A stretch of DNA of 10,711 nt, taken from positions 1-10,711 of the forward strand of contig JAEZFR010000545.1 of assembly GCA_023417285.1 (NCBI GenBank), given 5' to 3'. A program made the position numbers and the translations under genes. The notes under the pieces are model-generated. The model was not told the DNA's origin and ran no database searches. It was given only the letters and a program-made list of their open reading frames with translations. The DNA comes from Bacillota bacterium (GTDB lineage: Bacteria; Bacillota; Clostridia; Acetivibrionales; DSM-1351). Every line of letters begins with the position of its first letter. The stretch's first letter is position 1. Positions 1 through 6,649 of the stretch are shown here, piece by piece.

Positions 1-584
1 GAACTTGAGGTTGAGACACCATCGGATTCAAAAAATTACCTTATGTTCCAACAGAGGAAAACGATATTATAATGAAGTATGGAACTTAAGTAATTTTCAG
101 GACATGCTTATAATCAAAACCTTGCTATATACGGGTGTCAGAGTAAGTGTGCTAATTAATACTAAACTTGATGGTGTTGATTTTCAAAACTGCCAAATTA
201 GGATAAATATTGGTAAGGGTAAGAAGGATAGAATAGTTCCATTTCCTCTATCATTCAAAGAGTTGCTGGCCATGCATCATAATAATATTAAAAAAATTAA
301 TGCACATATTTATTTGAATCTTCATGGAAAATAAGTATACCGATAGAGGAATAAGGAAAATAATGGCGAAATATTCATAAAAGGCAAAATTGCAGAAGCC
401 ATTATCGCCACATAAGCTTAGGCACTTTCTGTTTACATGGTTGAAAAAGCAAGGTATAGATGATGCATTGATTCAGCCATATTCAGGACATGAAAGTAGA
501 CAATCACTTAAGGTGTATTCTAAGCTATCTTTGGCTGATGCTCAGGAGAAATATAATGAAGTTATATGGGATTTTCTAGTATAA
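1..584 (+). pseudogene. Decayed tyrosine recombinase (phage/ICE-type integrase), 5' end outside window
   Basis: Catalytic domain of a tyrosine site-specific recombinase, which cuts and rejoins DNA to integrate or excise a mobile element. The active-site landmarks are readable in order: the first arginine in TGVRVSVL (about 136-159), the lysine in GKGKKDR (about 214-234), the HKLRH box (about 408-422), the histidine in SGHES (about 484-498) and the tyrosine in VYSKLS (about 513-530). They are not in one frame. The upstream linker reads in frame 1 up to about 35, then LPYVPTEEND reads in frame 3, then the body reads in frame 2 from about 85 to 322. The sequence MENKYTDRGIRK resumes in frame 3 at 324, and a TAA stop interrupts at 378-380. 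At least three frameshifts and one nonsense codon make this a non-functional relic. The N-terminal core-binding domain lies beyond the window. The family call is firm; the native element is unknown. Confidence 0.85.
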
Positions 585-602
585 GTTATATAGAGGAGAT
601 AT

Positions 603-1853
603 ATGGACATAAATGAGAATAATAGCAAGGCACTGTCGTTGTTAATAAATAGTAAATTGAATAATATCGAAAAATTGGGAAATGAAGATATTGAAAAGCT
701 GAATATAAGGTTAAATGAGCACTGTTTAAAGTTAAAACATAAATTTGACATTAATTCTGAAGATATTGTAAAAATTGGTAAAAGTATAGATAAACTGAGC
801 CTTAAATTAAAAGCATCCGATATTAAAAGTGAAGTTACTTTATCAGAAGTAAAGATGGATAGTAAATCCATAACAACTAAATCAAAAACAAATATAGAAA
901 ATATAAATATAACAAAATTAATATCAAATTTAGTTACATATACTTTATTGAACAAAACGCTATTTGATTATACTAATGCATTAATAAATTCAATTGATTT
1001 TATTAATGACACTGCAAAAAAGTATGTTGAGTTTTCTAATATATTATTAGAGTATAATTGGACACCTGCTGATCATGTAAAACTAAATGTAATAGAAAAT
1101 ATTATTGACGCTTATAAGAATACAGGCTTGGTAGATAAAGAAAAAGTAATTAGTAGATACATTTGTGATTTTTATGACAAAAAAATGTTGGTCGGGATAT
1201 TATCAGATTGGAAGAAAAAAAAGCTGCTCTCAAGTAGGATTGGTATTCTAAAAGACGCTATTGAAGCACATACTAAGAGAAAATATAATTTATCAGTACC
1301 GGTACTTCTCACACAAATTGAAGGTATTATTGCGGATGGATTTTATCATAAAGGGCAACTATATGAACCTAGAATAAATGCTTATCTAGATGAATTATTT
1401 TTAGTATCAAGTTCGGGTATTAAACAATACGATAAGTTACTTATTGAGTTTTTTAATCAAAATATGATGGTAAGTTTCGTACACGGAGACACAGTAACTT
1501 CCCATACTAGTCGACATGCCATAATTCATGGTAAGGACTTAAAATATGGAACCGAAGAGAATTCACTAAAGCTCATTTTGTTTCTAAATTATTTGCAACA
1601 GAAATTTCACTATTTCTCACTATTCGGGGATAGCACTTATCATTGTTCAGGATGCAATTATGCCCATCCCATATATGTAGAAGCTGAAAAAGGTATTCCA
1701 GCAAGCCTACAAGATTACTTTAAAGTTAAAACAAAAAACAAAGATGGTTCTTTAAAGTATAAGTATTTTAAAAAGCACATTTCATTTTTTGCATCTGAAG
1801 AGCAGGCAATTAATTCTTCAAATACGCCATGTGAACATTGTATAACTCTCTAG
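603..1853 (+). CDS. HEPN-like protein with C-terminal paired-cysteine (zinc-ribbon-like) region
   Basis: I do not recognise a named family. The 416-residue product has a charged helical N-terminus (about 1-110), a helical middle and a conserved-looking block. That block starts with PVLLTQIEG (233-241) and continues to SRHAIIHG, where R304-x4-H309 matches the R-x4-6-H signature of HEPN domains. HEPN domains are all-helical and are often RNases in toxin-antitoxin and phage-defence proteins. YGTEENS (315-321) follows and then a hydrophobic helix. The C-terminus carries C348-x2-C351 and C410-x2-C413, a likely split zinc site. No signal peptide is seen, so it is probably cytoplasmic. The start is well supported: AGAGGAG at 592-598 sits 4 bases before ATG 603. 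It begins 18 bases after the integrase relic, a typical cargo position. A HEPN nuclease or abortive-infection role is inference; the coding call is firm. Confidence 0.85.
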   Translation: MDINENNSKALSLLINSKLNNIEKLGNEDIEKLNIRLNEHCLKLKHKFDINSEDIVKIGKSIDKLSLKLKASDIKSEVTLSEVKMDSKSITTKSKTNIENINITKLISNLVTYTLLNKTLFDYTNALINSIDFINDTAKKYVEFSNILLEYNWTPADHVKLNVIENIIDAYKNTGLVDKEKVISRYICDFYDKKMLVGILSDWKKKKLLSSRIGILKDAIEAHTKRKYNLSVPVLLTQIEGIIADGFYHKGQLYEPRINAYLDELFLVSSSGIKQYDKLLIEFFNQNMMVSFVHGDTVTSHTSRHAIIHGKDLKYGTEENSLKLILFLNYLQQKFHYFSLFGDSTYHCSGCNYAHPIYVEAEKGIPASLQDYFKVKTKNKDGSLKYKYFKKHISFFASEEQAINSSNTPCEHCITL

Positions 1854-2146
1854 GTGTATTTTTCGTTTTTAAATATTTAACCCATTATTATTAGTTCTGA
1901 AGCACTTTAATAGCGATGTTATAAATGAAACGCAATATACATATAAACAACGTTGGAGGTGCTATTTATCAATAACCATGTTAGACTTACTATAGATATA
2001 ATCATCTCAAAAAGTTTGAGAATGAAAAAGGTTATATATCTAAATTGTAGCTATAAGTCGTTGTTATAAAATTTAAGAAAAAGTTGCATGAAGATAATCA
2101 AAAAAGTATACTATTCCTTAGGGAAGGTATAATATGGGAAATACAT

Positions 2147-2193
2147 AAAAACTATACACTCCCTTTTGGAGGGAATGTATAGTTTTTATTTTT
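2147..2193 (+). terminator. Strong rho-independent terminator
   Basis: A 17-base arm (2147-2163) pairs with 2171-2187 across a 7-base loop, with a single mismatch (C opposite A), and a T-rich tail runs to 2193. The A-rich 5' flank and T-rich 3' flank mean that it could work in both directions. The nearest plus-strand gene upstream ends about 290 bases away at 1853, so it may serve that gene, a lost gene in between, or simply insulate the AlbA_2 gene downstream. Confidence 0.85.
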
Positions 2194-2256
2194 GGTTTGA
2201 AAATATTACAACATCCTTTCCATATTAATTGATTGATGGGCATAAATAGGGATATT

Positions 2257-2283
2257 TTGAACATTAAACATAAATCTTATAAA
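2257..2283 (+). promoter_or_regulatory. Possible sigma-A promoter for the AlbA_2 gene
   Basis: TTGAAC at 2257-2262 (4 of 6 to the -35 consensus) is followed by TATAAA at 2278-2283 (5 of 6 to the -10 consensus). The 15-base spacer is shorter than the ideal 17. Initiation near 2290 would leave a very short leader before the GGGAGG ribosome binding site at 2293-2298. AT-rich DNA produces such matches often, so this is weak. Confidence 0.3.
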
Positions 2284-2306
2284 TTTTGTATCGGGAGGCT
2301 CAATGA

Positions 2307-3239
2307 ATGATAGACCGAGAGTATTTATATAGTTTAATCAAAAACGGTTATGAATGTGAGTTTTTAGATTTTAAAAAAGTTCAGTATCAGAGAGAGAACT
2401 TTCAAAACTTAATTATAGACGTAATGTCAATGGCAAACTCATCTTATTCGGGAGATAAATATATTATTATCGGAATTAAGGACAAGACTGATGGAAGCAG
2501 AGAGATATTTAGTATTCCGAGAGACGATTTTTTGGATTCGTCTGTTTATCAAAACTTAATTTCAGATAATATTGAACCAGAACTGAATATCGAGTATTTT
2601 CCATTAACATTCGAAAACGAAATGTTGGGAGTTATTAAAATACATTCAAGTAATAATGACAAACCTTACATACTAAAAAAACAGTATAAAACTTTAAATG
2701 TTGGATTGTGTAAAATAAGAAAAGGAAGTACAAATACTTATGCCATGCGCAGAGATTTTGATAATTTTTACTCATTAAAGGAACATTTTGAAGTGCGGCT
2801 TATGAAAAATTCACTGTTTGCAATATATGATGAAGAGGGATGTGCAGTGACTACTGTAACAATAAGAAATCTAACAAAAAAACCTATTGTTATTAACTGG
2901 GGCCTTTTGTCAATTGAAAGTAAAGGAGGAGAGTTATTATCAGAACATAGAGTTTATGGATTTGATAAAAAAATTATAGGGGCAGATTTTAATTTATCGC
3001 TTGCGCCAATGGAAGAAAAACTAGGGGAACTATACGTAAGCTTCGGTTCAACAGATTGTTTGAGACTTGGAATCGATGAGCATGGTTATACCGATAAGAG
3101 ATTTACATTTAAACTGACACTAGCAGATACATATGATAACGAATACTCTTGTTATATTGGAAATTGCATGATAATAGTAAAAGGGAGTTTTTTATGGAAG
3201 GTACAATTAAAATCAAAAAAAGGAGTGACCGTTACATAA
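2307..3239 (+). CDS. AlbA_2 (Schlafen-like) domain protein with beta-rich C-terminal half
   Basis: The N-terminal 160 residues match the AlbA_2 family (Pfam PF04326, also called Schlafen AlbA_2, formerly AAA_4). The opening motif EFLDFKK lies at residues 18-24. MANSS, then GDKYIIIGIKD, span about 42-59, and the closing motif RKGSTN is at 138-143, followed by RRDFDNFY. Family members occur in nucleic-acid-related regulators and in some defence proteins; a nuclease role is shown for some Schlafen proteins but is not established for this one. Residues 160-310 alternate short beta-like strands, perhaps a beta-sandwich, instead of the ATPase-like or winged-helix tail common in long family members. 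ATG 2307 is chosen because GGGAGG at 2293-2298 is 8 bases upstream; the ATG at 2303 is in another frame and soon ends. No signal peptide or membrane segment is seen. It stands alone, with IS debris downstream. Confidence 0.88.
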   Translation: MIDREYLYSLIKNGYECEFLDFKKVQYQRENFQNLIIDVMSMANSSYSGDKYIIIGIKDKTDGSREIFSIPRDDFLDSSVYQNLISDNIEPELNIEYFPLTFENEMLGVIKIHSSNNDKPYILKKQYKTLNVGLCKIRKGSTNTYAMRRDFDNFYSLKEHFEVRLMKNSLFAIYDEEGCAVTTVTIRNLTKKPIVINWGLLSIESKGGELLSEHRVYGFDKKIIGADFNLSLAPMEEKLGELYVSFGSTDCLRLGIDEHGYTDKRFTFKLTLADTYDNEYSCYIGNCMIIVKGSFLWKVQLKSKKGVTVT

Positions 3240-3351
3240 ATGCTTAGTATGAATTGTATAAAAACTCTTGAAATATTTATCTTTTTTTTAAAGAGAAACT
3301 ATATATATAAGGAAATGACAGCTTGTTCTTTTTGCTCATGGGTATATTTTA

Positions 3352-3685
3352 CTAAAGAACCACCTGAGCGACAATGATGCTTTTTTCAGGAGCCAATTCA
3401 TTGATCCACTTCTCTAGTTCTGGTCGACTAGGATAACCAAGTGCATTAACAGTACGTGATACACATCGACCATGTTCTAGGTAGTAATCAACTACTTTTT
3501 GTCGATCTTCATCGGAATACTTGGATCCCTTGATAAAACCCTTGTGAAGACTCCCAGTTTTGACATACTCTTCGTACCAATTTGTAAGAACCCATCTTGA
3601 TGGATAACCAAGCTCACGTTGCGTAACTCTTTTCATATTGAAGTAAGAGTTTTACTTCCTTAGTTCGTTCCTCGAAAGAGAACAT
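3352..3685 (-). pseudogene. IS3-family OrfA-type transposase fragment, frameshifted and truncated
   Basis: Remnant of the DNA-binding OrfA subunit of an IS3-type transposase. Reading leftwards, AGGAGG at 3692-3697 precedes ATG at 3685-3683 and codes MFSFEERTKEVKLLL and then YEKSYAT, a typical OrfA start. The frame is lost near 3615-3620. The continuation QRELGYPSRWVLTNWY lies in another frame, where an artificial ATG opens at 3636. Two helix-turn-helix repeats are visible, around LGYPSRWVLTNW and ALGYPSRPELEKW. The protein stops soon after INELAPEK, where relatives usually continue with a further helix-turn-helix, and no orfB (DDE catalytic subunit) follows. It is therefore non-functional. 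The IS3 assignment rests on the double LGYPSR pattern, which I consider reliable; the exact group is unclear. Confidence 0.8.
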
Positions 3686-3736
3686 TACATACCTCCTGGC
3701 TAAATATTAAGTCCAGGATTTTGTCCGCACCCCCAT
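3352..3736 (-). mobile_element. Remnant of an IS3-type insertion sequence (left part only)
   Basis: It comprises the orfA relic and its 5' leader. Read on the minus strand, the outer end starts near 3736 with GGGGGTGCGGAC and reaches the AGGAGG of orfA after about 40 bases. This looks like a terminal sequence of an IS. No matching inverted end is seen on the other side, because the element is cut inside or just after orfA near 3352. Boundaries are approximate. Confidence 0.5.
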
Positions 3737-3737
3737 A

Positions 3738-3800
3738 CTGAATTTAGTCTTGCACACTGGACGTTTACTCTTGCACAACTGGCATTTACTTTTTCATTTA
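3738..3800 (-). repeat. Short direct repeats resembling an IS21-type terminus
   Basis: Two clear units of 19-21 bases lie at 3738-3756 and 3757-3777. On the minus strand each reads TGTGCAAGA-TAAA with variation. A third, diverged unit (CTGGCATTTACT) starts at 3779. IS21-family elements carry several such transposase-binding repeats at their ends, and the pattern fits. No istA or istB gene is present, so this would be an orphan end. The repeat is seen directly; the IS21 assignment is inference. Confidence 0.5.
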
Positions 3801-3828
3801 AGGCATTTAAGGAAAAGAAGATTAATAC

Positions 3829-3866
3829 TTACAAAACACGATATGTTGTGTTAAAATATGTATAAT
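3829..3866 (+). promoter_or_regulatory. Possible promoter region for the Kelch-protein gene
   Basis: A perfect TATAAT lies at 3861-3866 and a TAAAAT at 3852-3857. The latter has TTACAA (3829-3834) exactly 17 bases upstream, although this -35 match is poor. A short inverted repeat, AACAC with GTGTT, flanks 8 bases at about 3835-3852 and could be an operator. The gene starts at 3953, about 85 bases downstream. The evidence is suggestive only. Confidence 0.3.
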
Positions 3867-3952
3867 TTAATAGAATTTTACAATAATTGCGTATGTATAG
3901 TAAAATATATACTCATTATCTAACTGTTAGCATTATATTACAAGGAGGCAAC

Positions 3953-6214
3953 ATGAGAAAACTATTAATTTTATTTTTATTTTGTAGTATCCTTTTATCT
4001 TCGTTTTCAAATGTTATGGCAATTGACAAAATTTCGCCTGATACAAATGTTAAAATATTCTACAAAGACAAACAATGGAATTTTTATTCCACACCAGTAA
4101 AATATAACAATAAAGTGATGGTACCAGGTTATGAGGTTATGAAAAATTTAGATATAGAGGTAACAAGTTCTTTTTATAAAGGATATTCTGATAACATTAA
4201 TAATTTTATTTGGTCAGTTCTAACTGATGATAAAGCGATATTAATACAAGTGGGTAAATCCAATGTGTGGGTGAATGGAGATTCGGTAGAATTAGATGTT
4301 GCTCCAATCGTTTATAATAGAATAATGTATGTGCCTTTATCATTTATATCAGATGTTCTTTGTAAAAGCATCTCCTATGATAATACTATATCTAGAGTCA
4401 TTATATCTGATATATCTCAACCTGAGCCAAAGGGCTGGACAAAGCTAAAAGATAGAGCAAAAGGTAATGAACAAGAAACAATCGTAATGCAAGGAACTAC
4501 GCCAGGAATAGGAAGTATATCGTTTTATACAAATGACCAGAACAAAGCAGTAGCTTTAGGAGATAATATTTATATGATTGATAACGATGGTACTTTAGTA
4601 GAATATAACCCTTCTTCTGATATATGGACTAACAAATTTAAAATTCAAGAATTGAACAATACAAATGGCAACTTCAGTCTTGGAGTTCTCGATGGTAAAA
4701 TTTTAATAATTGGAGTTAATTATAATACAATTTATGAATATGATATACATAGTAATTCATGCAAGCTTCTAACGACAATTCCAATAGAGATAGCTGCTTG
4801 TTCAGTGTTAGTGGCTGAGGGCAAAATATATATTCTTTCTGGAATGGAAGTTGGTGACATAAATACATTAACTACACTTTATGTGTATGACCCTATTGCT
4901 GATATTTGGACAAAGAAAAAAGATATGTTTCAAGGGGCGAACAATTTAACCTCTGTCTATTATAATGGACAGATATATATTTTTGGGTCTGTTAAGTCTA
5001 CTTATACTAATATTGAGGACATGCTTGAAATTGATCCTGAAACTGGTAATATGCGATTTAAAAATATGAATGATGAGGATAGATATCCAGGTCAAAACAT
5101 AGAAGTTTATGATATAAAAACAGATACATGGTCATATGTAACCCCATATGATGCACAATATTTTGTATCAGGTGCTGGTGTCTATGATAATAAGCTGTTG
5201 GTGTTTGGCAAGTCAAGTGATGAGTGCAGTGTTATAGAGTATAATCCTAATAATAATTCTTGGTCAAAAATTTCAGATATGCTTCCTCAAAATGGTGGAT
5301 ATTCAACGGTAACGATAAATAAAGATATTTTCTTCATTAATGGAACCAGTGTTAAAAAATTTACACCAAATGAAGTTAAGCTTTCAAAAAACAAATTAAA
5401 TGAGCAAGATATATTAGCATTATTAAAAATGGATAAATCACAAATAGAAAGTCAATTAGGCACTGATTATATAATGTCTTATATAGGAACTGACAAGGGA
5501 TTAACAGCTGTGAAGTATAAAAAATATGATATTACAATTTATTATATGATGAATGGTTACATAGATTATATTGAGTGTGGCAATACCATAGATATTCAGA
5601 ATTTGCATATTGGTATGAATTACAATCAAATAAAAAAAATAATATCTAACGCTAATATAAAAAAAGTCGGCCAACTACAGGGGAATAAAAATGGTAAGTA
5701 CAACATTGAGTGTTTAAAAGATAATCTACTTATAAAATTCGGTATTCTTAATGAAAAAGGTGCATCAATATCAATGACTGTAAGAGAAAGAAATAGAACC
5801 TATATTAAAAAGTTGAAACCAATAGGTGAGGATGATTTACAGGTAGCGAAATATAAACTACATATGCTAAGAGATGACTTTGAGAAAATTATGCCTAGTG
5901 GTTTAAAAGACAAAGAGATATCTTTTGACACAGCACACAATATTACTCAAATAACATACAAATACAGTGATGGATCCGAATTTGTTTTTAAAGACGACGA
6001 ATTATGTTCAATTTTGAGTGCTAATTCAAAGTATCTGACCCCAAGAGGCCTAAAGGTTGGTGACTCAATAACTCGACTTGTTATACTCTATGGTAATCCA
6101 AAGGCTAGAGTACTTGAATCTTGGGACTATATGTATCCTTATGACGAGCGTGTATTTACTATAATCGAAAAGGACGGTAAAGTTAATGGCATCAAGATAG
6201 CACTAGCCTTCTAA
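3953..6214 (+). CDS. Secreted protein: copper-amine-oxidase-N-like domain, Kelch-type propeller, C-terminal repeats
   Basis: A 753-residue exported protein. The first 23 residues form a signal peptide (MRK, a hydrophobic core, cleavage after VMA). Residues about 30-155 match the copper amine oxidase N-terminal domain common on clostridial surface proteins: VMVPGYEVMKNL, VWVNGDSVELDVAP and MYVPLSFISDVL. Residues about 185-465 form a Kelch-like beta-propeller, with recurring units such as VYDPIADIWTKK, VYDIKTDTWS and EYNPNNNSWSK, each preceded by a strand like GKIYILSG. The C-terminal 290 residues hold units like LKMDKSQIESQLG, LHIGMNYNQIKKII and LKVGDSITRLVILYGNP, which resemble SmpA/DUF4309-like modules. 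No sortase motif or S-layer domain is seen, so anchoring is unknown. AAGGAGG at 3942-3948 selects ATG 3953 over an upstream in-frame ATG at 3887, which would bury the signal peptide. The role is probably carbohydrate or protein binding, but this is not proven. Confidence 0.88.
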   Translation: MRKLLILFLFCSILLSSFSNVMAIDKISPDTNVKIFYKDKQWNFYSTPVKYNNKVMVPGYEVMKNLDIEVTSSFYKGYSDNINNFIWSVLTDDKAILIQVGKSNVWVNGDSVELDVAPIVYNRIMYVPLSFISDVLCKSISYDNTISRVIISDISQPEPKGWTKLKDRAKGNEQETIVMQGTTPGIGSISFYTNDQNKAVALGDNIYMIDNDGTLVEYNPSSDIWTNKFKIQELNNTNGNFSLGVLDGKILIIGVNYNTIYEYDIHSNSCKLLTTIPIEIAACSVLVAEGKIYILSGMEVGDINTLTTLYVYDPIADIWTKKKDMFQGANNLTSVYYNGQIYIFGSVKSTYTNIEDMLEIDPETGNMRFKNMNDEDRYPGQNIEVYDIKTDTWSYVTPYDAQYFVSGAGVYDNKLLVFGKSSDECSVIEYNPNNNSWSKISDMLPQNGGYSTVTINKDIFFINGTSVKKFTPNEVKLSKNKLNEQDILALLKMDKSQIESQLGTDYIMSYIGTDKGLTAVKYKKYDITIYYMMNGYIDYIECGNTIDIQNLHIGMNYNQIKKIISNANIKKVGQLQGNKNGKYNIECLKDNLLIKFGILNEKGASISMTVRERNRTYIKKLKPIGEDDLQVAKYKLHMLRDDFEKIMPSGLKDKEISFDTAHNITQITYKYSDGSEFVFKDDELCSILSANSKYLTPRGLKVGDSITRLVILYGNPKARVLESWDYMYPYDERVFTIIEKDGKVNGIKIALAF

Positions 6215-6649
6215 AAAGGGGGGCTATTATCTCTTCTACTAGACGAGCAAAATTCACTTGTTTTCAATGAACCTTTTAATTATAGAATTTTAGGCATTTA
6301 TTCTAATGTATTACAACGAACTATGGTTTTAAAGATTTATTAAGTTTATTAAGATAATAAATAAGTTCATTTATATTTCCGCATTCTTTACTTGCATAAT
6401 GATGTAAAGAATGTTTAATACATGCAGTAAATCCCCAAAATATGGCTACTTTTAAAAAATTCATTAATGCCTTTGCGCTAAATTTATCACCAAGCCCTCA
6501 AAATACTTTTCATATAAAAATTGTAGGGTATTTAGGGACTTCAATGGATGGTAAAATTTTAATTGGTCGGTAAAATAGCAAATATAGTGTAGCGAAAAAG
6601 TGCGGATAAGCCATTATATCATTGATGAGATTGAAAAATGGAGGGCAAT
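6215..6649. other. Intergenic region with one short coherent minus-strand frame
   Basis: There is no clear terminator after the Kelch gene; a GGGGGG run at about 6218-6223 has no pairing partner that I can see. A minus-strand frame occupies 6321-6464 and is listed separately. The rest (6500-6639) is AT-rich, with no gene that I can support. The ribosome binding site for the next gene is GGAGGG at 6640-6645. Confidence 0.4.
6321..6464 (-). pseudogene. Possible small or remnant reading frame, 47 codons
   Basis: Read on the minus strand, an ATG at 6464-6462 opens 47 codons ending in TAG at 6323-6321. The frame is open a further 11 codons upstream, to a stop at 6498-6500. The product starts with MNFLKVAIFWGFTAC and contains a histidine-rich patch (KHSLHHYASKEC), with an ordinary amino-acid mix rather than the usual AT-rich noise. 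There is no good ribosome binding site before the ATG. It may be the C-terminal remnant of a lost gene. I recognise no family, and chance is possible. Confidence 0.3.

Larger units (their letters stand above)
1854..2306. other. Gene-poor gap with possible decayed small reading frame
   Basis: This gap holds no convincing gene. A good Shine-Dalgarno-like GGAGG lies at 1955-1959. Eight bases after it, at the expected start position (1968-1970), there is ATC instead of ATG, followed by an open frame to TAA at 2067-2069. Read from GTG 1959 the frame has 36 codons. It could be a small peptide gene that lost its start codon or simply chance. A strong terminator follows at 2147-2193, and a weak promoter for the next gene may lie at 2257-2283. 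Confidence 0.4.

Noticed and set aside
542..955. 137-codon minus-strand frame
   Set aside because: It is the antisense of the integrase tail and of the HEPN-like gene, rich in Phe/Leu/Ser/Ile as AT-rich antisense usually is, with no ribosome binding site.
2128..2133. Perfect TATAAT before the terminator
   Set aside because: There is no -35 match at 16-18 bases upstream, and a transcript from it would end at the terminator almost immediately.
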